From Haloprofundus salilacus (GTDB lineage: Archaea; Halobacteriota; Halobacteria; Halobacteriales; Haloferacaceae), in contig NZ_CP083723.1 of assembly GCF_020150815.1 (NCBI RefSeq), positions 1,240,001-1,304,000 on the forward strand: 64,000 bases of DNA. The letters run 5' to 3'. Under the pieces are notes generated by a model that did not search any database, had not been told where the DNA came from, and saw only the letters and a list, made by a program, of their open reading frames with translations. This document shows positions 48,735 to 57,663 of the stretch, piece by piece. A program made the translations under genes and the position numbers. Each line of letters opens with the position of its first letter. Within the stretch, counting starts at the first letter, position 1.

Positions 48735-49187
48735 ATGGAGCATACTGCCGAAGTGGAGGGCATCGGCGTCGGCGTCGGCTCCGACGGGACGAACGTCCCC
48801 GCCGTCGTCCTCCGCGCCCGCGAAGAGGTCCTTCCGATATTCGTCACGGCTGACCAGGCACAGACCATCCGCCTCGGTCTCGCCGGTGAACCGTTCGAGC
48901 GACCGCTGACTCACGACCTGTTGGTCGAGATGGTGACCGAGTTCGGCGGCGCCATCGACGGCGTCCGTATCGACGACCTCACCGACGGGACGTTCTACGC
49001 GAAACTCGACGCCGAGCGCTACGAGGACGGCGAACCCGTGAGCTACGTCTTCGACGCTCGCCCGAGCGACGCCATCGCGCTGGCGGTCCGCGTCGACTGT
49101 CCGATTTTCGTCTCCGACGAGATTCTCGACGCCGCCGGTCGACCGCCCTCGGCTATCGATCTCTCGCCCGACGACGACGAGTTCTAG
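48735..49187 (+). CDS. bifunctional nuclease family protein (BFN, DUF151)
   Basis: 150 aa. The core YVFDARPSDAIALAVRVDCPIFVSDEIL (residues about 97-124) and LPIFVTADQAQTI are hallmarks of the BFN domain, which has RNase and DNase activity in plants and is of unknown role in archaea. A GTG at 48729 is also possible, but the ATG at 48735 lies about 27 bases after the TATA CTATTTACC and fits a leaderless start. A decayed copy of its 3' part sits at 53353, on the other side of the PAS regulator gene. Confidence 0.88.
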   Translation: MEHTAEVEGIGVGVGSDGTNVPAVVLRAREEVLPIFVTADQAQTIRLGLAGEPFERPLTHDLLVEMVTEFGGAIDGVRIDDLTDGTFYAKLDAERYEDGEPVSYVFDARPSDAIALAVRVDCPIFVSDEILDAAGRPPSAIDLSPDDDEF

Positions 49188-49247
49188 CCGCTCGTATTCT
49201 CGGCGGCGGCCTTTTTCAGTCTCGCTCCGTGTCGAGTCCGACGATGC

Positions 49248-52200
49248 TCAGAACACGGTGCTATCGGCGAACAGCGCCCCGAATATCCTGTTTTCGGCCT
49301 TCCGAAGGTGCTGGGAGAACGTCGGTGCCGAGACCCCGAGCGACTCGGCGACCTCCCTTCCAGTACTCTCTCGGGGCCACTCGAAGAACCCGGCGTAGTA
49401 CGCCGACTCCAGTGCGGCCCGCTGCCGGTCGGTTAAGTCCCTCTGAAAGGCGTTTTTGGCCTTATTCGGGCTGTCGTCGGTGCGCGTGACCTGACGCTGG
49501 GAGCGCAACACCGCCGACGGATACGCCGTCTGGACGGTTTCTACGAACTCCCGAACGTCCGCCGTGACCGGGAGCTGGATCCCCATGTAGTAGTCGCCGT
49601 TCTCGATTCTGGCGCGTTTGACGTACCCCCCCAGCGACGCGATGGCCGAGAGTACCGGCGGCTCGGAGAGGCGGAGTTCGAACTTCGTTCTGCCGAACCC
49701 CTCGCTCAGCACGCGGACGGAGTCCCAGTGAGGCACTCGTTCGACGATTTCTCTCACGACGTCGAGGTCGTCTCCGTCCACCGTTCCGTAGACCAGATAC
49801 TCGCCGCCGCCGATGGGGACGGCCTGGTCGAGCGTGATCTCGCCGGCCGCCTCGGTCTGGAGGTCGAGTTCGTCGAAAACGTCGTTGATCTCGAAGCCGA
49901 CTTCGATCACCTGGTCGCTCGTGAGCGCGTGTTTGCGGCCGATGGCGGTGATTGCGTGTCCGATTACTTCGCCGAGTCGAGTCAGCACTTCGCTCTCCTC
50001 CGCGGAGAACGCCCTCGGCCGCGCCGCGTACACGTTCAGTACACCGTACAGGCTTCCCTCGTAGACGATCGGAATCGCGGCCGACGAGCGATAGCCGTAG
50101 GCTTTCGCGCGTTCGCGCCACTGGGCGTAGTCGACGTCCGAGACGATATCCTGCGTGACCTGCGTCTGTTTGGTCTGTACTGCCCGCGCCGTCGGTCCTA
50201 CCGAACCGTCGGACGCAATCGAGATCGTGACGTCGCTGAGATACCCTTCGACGCCTGCTTCCTCGCGGAGGTGGACCGTGTTCGTTTCGGTGTCCACGTC
50301 GCCGATCCACGAAAAGAGGTACGAGTCGGAGGAGGCGAGCGCTTCGCACACCGTCCGTTCGATCTCCTCGCGCGTAGACTGGTTGATGACCGCTTCGGTT
50401 ATCTCGCGGGCGACCGCGTTCAGGTTATTGAGCGCGGCGAGGCGCTCGCGTTGCTGTTCGAGCGCTCGCTCGCGCTCGCGCAGGTCGGTGATCTCCTGGG
50501 TCACGAGCATGCCAGCGAACGGCTCGCCGCTCTCGCCGACGACGGGGACCGCCCACGCCCGAAACGCGCGGTCGTTCCACTCGAACTCGTAGCGCGTCGT
50601 TTCGCCGTCGAGCGCGTTCCGGCAGTACTGCCTCACTCGGTCGCGCATCTCGCGGTTCGGGGAAAGATCGCCGACGTCGGTTCCCAGCAGCCGTTCTTTC
50701 GATACCTCGTACTCGTCGACGATAGCCCCTTCGAGGAGGGTGTACCGGAGTTCCTCGTCGAAGAGCGCGACGCCGCCATTGGGGAAGTGCTCCGCGAGCG
50801 TCCGGTAGCGTCGCTCGCTCTCCTCCATCGCCCGCTCGTACTCGGCGCGCTCGATTGCCGTCGCGAGGACGTTCGCGACACTCTGCAGGAAGTTCACGTC
50901 GTTCTGTGCGAACTCTCGACGCTCGGTGTCGTGCGTGCCCAAAATTCCCCACGGGTCGTCAGGCGGGCCGATGATGACGCTCATGCCGCTCGTGACGTTG
51001 TGATCGAAAAGGAGGTCGGGCCCCGTGAAGCGCGTCTCGGCGTCGAGGTCCTCGACGACCACTGGTTCGTCCGAAAGCAGTGTGTACCCCGCCTGTGATT
51101 TTCCCCTCGTTTCGACGGTCGCGACGCCGACGAGACCGTCGTACCAGCCGACGCCCGCCCGGAGGAGTAGCTCTTCACGCTCGGGGTGTAGCTCCAACAC
51201 TTTGCAGTAGTCCATCTCGAGCGTGTCGGCGACGCCGTCGACGACCGTCGCCATCAGCGCGTCGAGGTCGCGCTCGGCGAGCGCCTGCTGGCCGAGGTCG
51301 GTGACGACCTGTTGCTGGCGGATCTGTGCCTGTAGTTCCCGCTGGTGCTCGATTTGCTCGGTGACGTCGCGGACGACGCCGCACCGACCGATGCCGTTCT
51401 CCATCGGAAACGGACCCAGTCGACTCTCGACGGGTACGTGTTCGCCGTCCTTTCGCCGAATTTCCAGTTCGATGGTCGCGTCCTCGCGTTCGTTCGCCCT
51501 TATCTCCGTCGCCATCCGTTCGGCGCGCGGCGTGATTTTGGCGTCGTGGACGGTCGCGGCGTGCGCGCCGAGCAACTCCTCACGGTCGTAGCCGGTCAAC
51601 TTGCAAAAGGAGTCGTTCACGAACACGAACCGCGCGTCGGAGTCGACGGCGTAGATACCGTCGTCGACCGTCTCGACGATGGTTTCGTACAGTTCGAGCT
51701 CGCGCTCCCGTGCCTTCCGCTCGGTGATGTCCCGAGCCACGCCCACCCGATCGGCCGGTCCGTGGTCGGTTGGGAGACGGGTGAACCGCGCCTCTATTGG
51801 AATCTGTCGACCGTCGACGGTCCCCAACTCGAACTCGCCGGTGGCGACGTTCAGTCCGTCGTGCGGGAGCGCGGAGGCGAGTTCGTCGGCCTGCGTCGCG
51901 GCTTCCTCGCCGATGAACTCGGCGACCGATCTCCCGATGATCCGCTCGCGCGGGATGCCCGACAACTCTTCGGCCGCTCGGTTGACCAGGATGAACCGCT
52001 GGTTCTCGTCGACGACGTAGACGACGTCGCCGACCGTCTCGACGATGGTTTCGTAGCGTTCGAGCTCGGATTCGCGCCCTTTACGCTCGGTTACGTCCTG
52101 AAAGTAGACCGAAAGCCCCGTCTTCGACGGATACGCTCGCACCTCGAACCACGTCGACAACGGCGGGTAGTACTCCTCGAAGGAGACGGGTCGTTGGGTT

Positions 52201-53249
52201 CGCATCGCGCGCTCGTACTCGGTTCTAAACGCCATCTCGACCGCCTCGGGGAACTCCTCCCAGACGTTCGATCCGACGAGTTCGTTGGCCGATCGCGCCA
52301 GCAGCGACTCGGCCTGGTCGTTGACGTACGTGAACGTCCAGTTGGCGTCGAGTCCGTAGAACGCGTCCGTAACGCGGGCGAACACCTCGTCGAGTTCGGA
52401 CTGAAGTTCGTCGCGTTCGCGACGGAGCCACTCGGCCTGTCGCTTCAGCTGCGTGATGTCGTCGCCGACGACCACGACCTGCTCGACGGTATCGTCGTCG
52501 AAAAGCGGCATGGCGTTGATCGAGTACCACCGCCGCTCGCCATCGGGATGCTCCATCTGCGCCTGCCAGTCGTAGACCGGTTCGCCCCTCTCGAGCGCCC
52601 ATGCGTAGGGTCGCTCCTCGCGAGGGATGGGCTCTCCCGTCTCGTCGTACACGGGGATTTCCCCCGCCGAGTACCCTAACTCGGGTGTTCGCTCGCGGGC
52701 ACCGAGAACCTCGACGGCCGCGTCGTTCGCCCGAACGAGTTCGCGGCTCTCGGCGTCGAAGACGCCGATGATGACGGGACTCGTTTCGAGGACGTTCTCC
52801 AACAGGTCACGCTCGCGCCGCAGTTGTTTTTCCCGTTCGTGGCGCTCCGTGATGTCGCGGACGATGCCCACCGTCCCGACCACCTCACCGTCCTCTTCGA
52901 GGAGACCGAACCGAACCTCGACCGGAATCTTCCGCCCGTCACGAACGCGGACGGTTATCTCTCGCGTCCGCACGTCGACCGCCGGTTCGCGGAGGAGGTC
53001 GAGAATATCCGAGGCGAACTGCGAGATGTCGTCGTCGTCCAGCAGTATCGAGACGCTTTCGCCGATGAGCACCTCGCGCGAGTAGCCCGTGACGTCGAGG
53101 AGGACGTCGTTCACGTCGACGAAGCGCCCGGAGAGATCCAGGTGGTATATTCCGTCGCCGACCGTATCGATAATCGACTCGTACCGCTGGAGTTTCCGGG
53201 CACGCTCCTCGGGCGTCCGCGGTTCGTCAGTCTCGGCATCCCAAGACAT
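49248..53249 (-). CDS. multi-PAS/GAF regulator with bacterio-opsin-activator HTH
   Basis: 1333-aa one-component sensor-regulator. By eye: PAS at about 20-138, 150-268, 283-390, 397-512 and 518-633, GAF at 650-803, PAS at 812-925, GAF at 945-1105, a Bat-type middle domain to about 1260, and an HTH_10 DNA-binding domain at 1270-1325 (LTDRQRAALESAYYAGFFEWPRESTGREVAESLGV). There is no kinase domain. PAS 1, 4 and 5 share the opening YE(S/T)I(I/V)(D/E)TV, pointing to internal duplication. The start at 53249 begins the acidic head before the first PAS; the open frame further upstream is not protein-like. Ligands and targets are unknown. Confidence 0.9.
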   Translation of the reverse strand: MSWDAETDEPRTPEERARKLQRYESIIDTVGDGIYHLDLSGRFVDVNDVLLDVTGYSREVLIGESVSILLDDDDISQFASDILDLLREPAVDVRTREITVRVRDGRKIPVEVRFGLLEEDGEVVGTVGIVRDITERHEREKQLRRERDLLENVLETSPVIIGVFDAESRELVRANDAAVEVLGARERTPELGYSAGEIPVYDETGEPIPREERPYAWALERGEPVYDWQAQMEHPDGERRWYSINAMPLFDDDTVEQVVVVGDDITQLKRQAEWLRRERDELQSELDEVFARVTDAFYGLDANWTFTYVNDQAESLLARSANELVGSNVWEEFPEAVEMAFRTEYERAMRTQRPVSFEEYYPPLSTWFEVRAYPSKTGLSVYFQDVTERKGRESELERYETIVETVGDVVYVVDENQRFILVNRAAEELSGIPRERIIGRSVAEFIGEEAATQADELASALPHDGLNVATGEFELGTVDGRQIPIEARFTRLPTDHGPADRVGVARDITERKARERELELYETIVETVDDGIYAVDSDARFVFVNDSFCKLTGYDREELLGAHAATVHDAKITPRAERMATEIRANEREDATIELEIRRKDGEHVPVESRLGPFPMENGIGRCGVVRDVTEQIEHQRELQAQIRQQQVVTDLGQQALAERDLDALMATVVDGVADTLEMDYCKVLELHPEREELLLRAGVGWYDGLVGVATVETRGKSQAGYTLLSDEPVVVEDLDAETRFTGPDLLFDHNVTSGMSVIIGPPDDPWGILGTHDTERREFAQNDVNFLQSVANVLATAIERAEYERAMEESERRYRTLAEHFPNGGVALFDEELRYTLLEGAIVDEYEVSKERLLGTDVGDLSPNREMRDRVRQYCRNALDGETTRYEFEWNDRAFRAWAVPVVGESGEPFAGMLVTQEITDLRERERALEQQRERLAALNNLNAVAREITEAVINQSTREEIERTVCEALASSDSYLFSWIGDVDTETNTVHLREEAGVEGYLSDVTISIASDGSVGPTARAVQTKQTQVTQDIVSDVDYAQWRERAKAYGYRSSAAIPIVYEGSLYGVLNVYAARPRAFSAEESEVLTRLGEVIGHAITAIGRKHALTSDQVIEVGFEINDVFDELDLQTEAAGEITLDQAVPIGGGEYLVYGTVDGDDLDVVREIVERVPHWDSVRVLSEGFGRTKFELRLSEPPVLSAIASLGGYVKRARIENGDYYMGIQLPVTADVREFVETVQTAYPSAVLRSQRQVTRTDDSPNKAKNAFQRDLTDRQRAALESAYYAGFFEWPRESTGREVAESLGVSAPTFSQHLRKAENRIFGALFADSTVF

Positions 53250-53352
53250 GCTGATGGCTATACAGTCGGCTACGGGGGATAAACCAATCGGGAACTGAAG
53301 GTTAAAACAGCAATCTAAGCGAGATATTGGGGATATAACGGCAAATAGAGGG

Positions 53353-53471
53353 TACTTCTTCGATGCCCGGTCGAACGATACTATCACGCTGGCAGTCCGC
53401 ATCGACTGTCGGATTCTCGTCTTCGACGATACTTGACGCCACCAGATAGTCGCTTTCGGCAATCGACTTCT
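53353..53471 (+). pseudogene. remnant of a bifunctional nuclease (BFN) gene
   Basis: About 40 codons match the 3' half of the BFN gene at 48735. The readable part gives YFFDARSNDTITLAVRIDC, against YVFDARPSDAIALAVRVDC in the intact gene. Over the first 75 aligned bases I count 60 identities by hand. A 2-base deletion then breaks the frame, and the copy continues in step (GACGCC, three codons, TCGGCAATCGAC) to about 53471, with an in-frame TAG. No 5' part is visible. Confidence 0.75.
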
Positions 53472-53477
53472 GCTATC

Positions 53478-53557
53478 AATGACAATTATTTCAACTAGAG
53501 TTCCATACAAAATTACAAACCTCCCTATTCGCTCGTCATTTCGTGATAATTGTCATT
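53478..53557. repeat. 12-bp terminal inverted repeats, 80 bp apart end to end
   Basis: AATGACAATTAT (53478-53489) and ATAATTGTCATT (53546-53557) are perfect reverse complements with 56 AT-rich bases between. It could be a tiny MITE-like element, a pair of operator half sites, or chance in AT-rich DNA. Confidence 0.55.
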
Positions 53558-53589
53558 TATTCTTTATGTTGCCAATCATCTAGTCAGCC

Positions 53590-54374
53590 ATGTCACAAGA
53601 TGTGTGGAGCCGTCGTCGATATCTCGCTGCTGCAGGCCTTACTGGTTCATCTCTGATTGCCGGTTGCCCGGATACGAGTTCAAACGAAGTCGAAGGTGAG
53701 GGGAACCGACCAACTGATACTGCCGAAGACAGTCAATCGTCAACAGAAGAAAGCCAGCAAACCGATCAGTCCGAGACCGAAACGGCGACCCCGGAACCGT
53801 CGGGTGAAGCGTCGCTCGACATCACTAATGAAGAACTTGTCGTTGAAGAAGGCGACTACTCTACCGATGTCTACGTCTCGGCGACTGTCGAGAACACCGG
53901 CGACGCTGCATCTGGTTCCATCGAACTCACGGCTAACTGGTAGACGGCGACGATCACTACATGGACAACAGTAGTGCGTATCTTCAATCGTTCGGCGCTG
54001 GTGAGACGTGGGCTGCCCGCGTCTCGTATCTGGGTACCAGTGCTGAAGAGGTAGCCGCGTACGAGTTGGAAGGAGAGTATGACCGCGAACCACCAATTCC
54101 CGTCGGTGACGGACTGGAACTCCTCGATTCCGAGATGAAGGTCGGCGAAGATGAGGTAATCATCAGTGGACAGATTGAAAATGGAACCGGCGACAACGTG
54201 AGCTACCTCGAAGTCATCGGAAAAATATATGACGAGGGCGGAATCGTACTCGGCGATGAATGGACGAATGTAACGGATATTCCCGCCGGAGAGACGTGGT
54301 TGTTCGAAATGTCGTGGCTCGGGTGGGAGCGTGTGACGGCAGCAGACGACTACGAAATATCGCTCGCAGAGTAG
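53590..54374 (+). pseudogene. FxLYD-type lipoprotein with a single-base frameshift
   Basis: The first frame (53590-53943) starts MSQDVWSRRRYLAAAGLTG, an Arg-rich export signal with lipobox Cys (LIAGC), then a Gln/Ser/Glu-rich spacer and the start of a FxLYD-like domain ending IELTANW. The second frame is open from 53937 and goes on DGDDHYMDNSSAYLQSF to the stop at 54374. Adding one base after 53942 (TGGTA[C]GAC) restores a continuous Trp-Tyr-Asp-Gly, as in relatives. Codon use is more AT-rich than the neighbours. It is a recent pseudogene or a sequence error. Confidence 0.8.
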
Positions 54375-54487
54375 TCGGTACACTCGCTTCTCTGTTGTTT
54401 TCGCCTCGGAGTCGGGGTTATTGCATCTCTCATCTCTCGATGGTGACGTCTATCATTAAATCGGAGTGAAATAGCCTGAAACTGCGG

Positions 54488-54943
54488 TTACCGCCCGTTC
54501 GCCAGTTCCGCCTCCGCTGCCAGCGCCCGCTCGCGGAGGCGCTCTCCCTCCTCGCTTTCGGCGGTCAACTCCGGAACCGGCGACGGCTTGTGCCCCTCGT
54601 CGATGGCGACGTAGACGAAAAGCGACTCCGTGGTCAGTTCCGTCTCGCCGGTCTGTGGATTCTCGCGGAACGCCTTGATACGGACGCGGATGCTCGTCTC
54701 GCCGGCTTTGTAGACGTACGCCTGTATCAGCGCCGTGTCGCCGCGCGGGATGGGTTGGACGAAGTTGACCTGCTCCATTCGGGCAGTTACGCAGGTCTGA
54801 CCCGCAAATCGCATCGCCGACAGCGCCCCGTCGGTGTCCATCCACTTCAGGACGTTGCCGCCGTGGGCCATGTCGTAGTTGTTCGTGTCGTTCGGCTGGA
54901 TGAGATGGCGGTTCTCGATGTACGTCTCCATCAGGTCGGTCAT
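54488..54943 (-). CDS. acyl-CoA thioesterase (hotdog fold)
   Basis: 151-aa hotdog protein of the YciA/ACOT type. NYDMAHGGNVLKWMDTDGALSAMRFAG (about 18-45) holds the Asn/Asp-type active site helix, TARMEQVNFVQPI is the second strand motif. It hydrolyses acyl-CoA to free acid. I use the ATG at 54943, which begins the conserved METYIENRHLI; an upstream open frame is Arg-rich and not coding. Next gene upstream on the same strand is the acetyltransferase at 55003. Confidence 0.88.
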   Translation of the reverse strand: MTDLMETYIENRHLIQPNDTNNYDMAHGGNVLKWMDTDGALSAMRFAGQTCVTARMEQVNFVQPIPRGDTALIQAYVYKAGETSIRVRIKAFRENPQTGETELTTESLFVYVAIDEGHKPSPVPELTAESEEGERLRERALAAEAELANGR

Positions 54944-55002
54944 GTCTCTCCGTTTCGAGGGGTGACCGGATGAACGTGGCGACGTATCGTTCGCGACCGT
55001 TG

Positions 55003-55566
55003 TTATGGTTCTTCCAGTTCCTTCAGCACGCGCGCCGGGTTGCCGCCGACGACGACGTCTGCGGGCACGTCTTTGGTGACCACTGACCCGGCGGCGACGA
55101 CGGCGCGGTCTCCCACCGAGACGCCGGGGTTGAGCACCGCCTGCCCGCCGATCCACACGTCGTCCCCGACGGTGACGGGGTCGCCGAACTCGACGCCCTC
55201 ACGTCGCGCTTCGGCGTCGAGTGGGTGCGTCGCCGTATAAACGTGGGCGCCTGGCCCGAGCAGGCAGTGCGACCCGAAGCGTATCTCGCAGACGTCCAGC
55301 ATCACGCAGCCGAAGTTGGCGAAGAAGCCATTGCCAACGTGGATCTGTGCGCCGTAGTCGCAACGAAACGGCGGTTCGACGAAGGCGTTCTCACCGACGG
55401 CGCCGAACAGTTCCGACAGCAGCGCCCGACGCGTCTCCGCCTCGGTCTCCTCGGTATCGTTGTACCAGCGGGTGAGCGACCGCGCGCGGTTTCGTTCCTC
55501 GACGAGTTGCGGGTCGAACGGGTCGTAGGGATCGCCACGAAGCATTCTCTCCTTCTCTGTCGTCAC
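55003..55566 (-). CDS. maltose/galactoside O-acetyltransferase-like (LbH fold)
   Basis: 187-aa hexapeptide-repeat acetyltransferase. The N-terminal Mac domain begins KERMLRGDPYDPFDPQL; the left-handed beta helix shows IHVGNGFFANFGCVMLD, the catalytic His in TATHPLDA, and the coils VTVGDDVWIGGQAVLNPGV and VPADVVVGGNPARVL. It transfers acetyl from acetyl-CoA to a sugar hydroxyl. Full length compared with Maa/LacA. Confidence 0.92.
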   Translation of the reverse strand: MTTEKERMLRGDPYDPFDPQLVEERNRARSLTRWYNDTEETEAETRRALLSELFGAVGENAFVEPPFRCDYGAQIHVGNGFFANFGCVMLDVCEIRFGSHCLLGPGAHVYTATHPLDAEARREGVEFGDPVTVGDDVWIGGQAVLNPGVSVGDRAVVAAGSVVTKDVPADVVVGGNPARVLKELEEP

Positions 55567-55635
55567 GGGTGCGTACCGACTTGGCGTGCGAGTGAAAGTA
55601 GATTCGGGTTCGACGACGCTCCGGATGTGCCGTCG

Positions 55636-56841
55636 CTACTGCTCCGGACGCGCACCGAGCGTCACCGTCACCGTCTGTCGCTCGCCGTCGCGCAGAATCG
55701 TCACGTCGAGGTCGTCGCCGGGACTCGTCTCGATGGCGAGATACGTCGCGAGGTCGCTCTGAGAGCCGATTCGAGTGCCGTCGAGCGCGACGATCACGTC
55801 GCCTCCCACCGGGACGCGCGTGCTGCCGACGGCCTCCTCGCCGTCGCTTCCGCGGAGCGTCCCCGCCGACGGTCCGCCCGGAACAACGCCGACGACGAGC
55901 ACGCCCCGTACGACGTCGAGGTCGTTAGCCGTCGCTATCGGCGGCGTAACGGCCGCGAGGCGGACGCCCATGAACGCGTGGCGGTAGTCGCCGGTCTCGA
56001 CGAGCGCGGGGACGACGCGGCGCACCAGCGCCGCGGAGACGGCGAACGCGATATTGTCACCGCCGCCCGCGCTGACGACGCCGACAACGGTTCCGTCGAG
56101 GTTCACGAGCGGCCCGCCGCTGTTGCCCGGGTTCACCGCCGCGTCGGTCTGGACCGAGCCGGGGACGGTGAAGCCCGACGCCGCCGTCAGTGAGCGGTTC
56201 TGGCCGCTGATGATGCCCGCCGACGCCGACCCGCCGAGACCGAACGGCGACCCGATGGCGACGACTTCCGTCCCGACCGGGCCGTCGCGCTCCGCCACCG
56301 AAAGCGGCGTCGCGTACCCCGGCACGTTCCGGACGCGCAGCACCGCAAGGTCGCTGTACACGTCCGCGCCGACGAGTTCGGCCGGCCGCCATTCGCCTTC
56401 GCGAAACTGTATTCGGATCCGGTCGGCACCGGCGACGACGTGCTGGTTCGTCACGACGTACCGCTCGTCTGACGGCTCCTGTTCGGACGACTTGCCGTCG
56501 CTACCGTCGCCGCCACTCCCGCTATCGCCCCCGCCATCGTCGCTGTCGTCGCTGTCGTCGCCGTCGCCGCCGCCTTCGACGTCGTAGACGAATCCAGAGC
56601 CCTGACCGCCCCCGCCGGGTCCGCCGACGCGAACGAGCACCACCGAGTCCCGGACGTCGCGGTACACACGCGTGTACGGACTCTCCGACCACGTCTGCTG
56701 TGCGGTCGCCTCGGTCGTATTCGTCGTCTCGTTCTGCCGGGACGACGCTTTCGGAGCGGTCGTCCCGCAACCGGCGACGGACCCGGCGACCGCCGTGCCG
56801 AGCGCCCCGAGCACCGCGCGGCGCGTTTGCTCTCGTCTCAT
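55636..56841 (-). CDS. HtrA/DegP-like serine protease, lipoprotein
   Basis: 401-aa surface protease. The N-terminus is an Arg-rich export signal with lipobox SVAGC (Cys25). The trypsin-like domain has His134 (TNQHVV), Asp164 (YSDLAVL) and Ser241 (NPGNSGGPL). A PDZ domain occupies about 285-395 (GVLVVGVVPGGPSAG). Between the first strands and the His is a 35-residue Gly/Asp/Ser insert (about 90-125) encoded by low-complexity DNA. It likely degrades misfolded exported proteins. ATG 56841 gives the complete signal. Confidence 0.9.
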   Translation of the reverse strand: MRREQTRRAVLGALGTAVAGSVAGCGTTAPKASSRQNETTNTTEATAQQTWSESPYTRVYRDVRDSVVLVRVGGPGGGGQGSGFVYDVEGGGDGDDSDDSDDGGGDSGSGGDGSDGKSSEQEPSDERYVVTNQHVVAGADRIRIQFREGEWRPAELVGADVYSDLAVLRVRNVPGYATPLSVAERDGPVGTEVVAIGSPFGLGGSASAGIISGQNRSLTAASGFTVPGSVQTDAAVNPGNSGGPLVNLDGTVVGVVSAGGGDNIAFAVSAALVRRVVPALVETGDYRHAFMGVRLAAVTPPIATANDLDVVRGVLVVGVVPGGPSAGTLRGSDGEEAVGSTRVPVGGDVIVALDGTRIGSQSDLATYLAIETSPGDDLDVTILRDGERQTVTVTLGARPEQ

Positions 56842-57021
56842 ACCGACACGTTAGAGCCATCCTTGTTAAGCCCTGACACCGACTTCCCTTGGGACTCTCG
56901 GACCCCAATACTTGCTGCGCGTATGCTTTCGGCCGCCGATCAGATGGTCTGTCTACGCCCCCGCCGGAGACGATGGAGAGTCCGTTCGCGCTCTCGCGGT
57001 GATCGCCGCGAGAAGGAGAGG

Positions 57022-57069
57022 CTCACCGAAACGGTCACTCACCGAAACGGTCACTCACCGAGACGGCAC
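57022..57069. repeat. 16-bp tandem repeat, about three copies
   Basis: CTCACCGAAACGGTCA occurs at 57022-57037 and 57038-57053, and a third degenerate copy (CTCACCGAGACGGCAC) at 57054-57069. It lies in the 269-base spacer between the HtrA gene and 57111, just upstream of the start; it may hold repeated sites or be slippage. Confidence 0.7.
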
Positions 57070-57110
57070 CCGTCGCGGTACTTTTCTCTCTCGCCCGCGA
57101 CGCACGAACC

Positions 57111-57569
57111 ATGGCACTCGACGTTTCAACCCCCGACCCGCCGGAACTGTCCGCCGTCGACCCGAGCGAGTACGACGACGCCGAGGTCATCGCGGACGAC
57201 GACTACCGCCGCGACGAACTCGGCGAGTTCCTCGAATCGGGCGCGTGGGCGGAGTCGTTCGAGCAGTGGGCCGAAACGACCGAAGTCAGCGAGTCGGAAT
57301 GGCGAATCGTCGAAGACCTCGGACTCGTCGGGCGGTTCGACTTCTTCTGGGACGACTTCGCCGACCGAGTCGGGTACCACGCCCCGGGCATCCCCGAGGA
57401 CTGGAAGGAGCGAGAGATTCATCCGGACCTCGGCAGCTGGTCGGCAGTCTCCTCGATCAACGCCGGACTCACGGAACTGGGGCAGATCGTCTGCGACGTG
57501 CTGAAAGACGACTACGTCGACTGGGAGGCGGAGTTCGAAGCGCCCGACGATCTGCCAGATTTCGACTGA
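57111..57569 (+). CDS. acidic conserved hypothetical protein
   Basis: 152 aa, very acidic, rich in Trp (EWRIVEDLGLVGRFDFFWDDF and GIPEDWKER). It has no signal or membrane segment, so it is soluble and probably helical. I recognise no domain. The next gene, at 57664, is in the same direction, 95 bases on. Confidence 0.75.
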   Translation: MALDVSTPDPPELSAVDPSEYDDAEVIADDDYRRDELGEFLESGAWAESFEQWAETTEVSESEWRIVEDLGLVGRFDFFWDDFADRVGYHAPGIPEDWKEREIHPDLGSWSAVSSINAGLTELGQIVCDVLKDDYVDWEAEFEAPDDLPDFD

Positions 57570-57663
57570 CGGCATCGATGTCGGCCGATCGTTTCGGTCG
57601 ATTCGAGCGCCCGCCGCCGGATTAATCACCTCTCCGCGTGACTCACACGACAGGTGACTCGTC

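Noticed and set aside
53250-53510. N-terminal extension of the PAS regulator to 53510
   Set aside because: The extra 87 residues pass through the nuclease remnant on the other strand and do not look like a domain; 53249 starts right before the first PAS.
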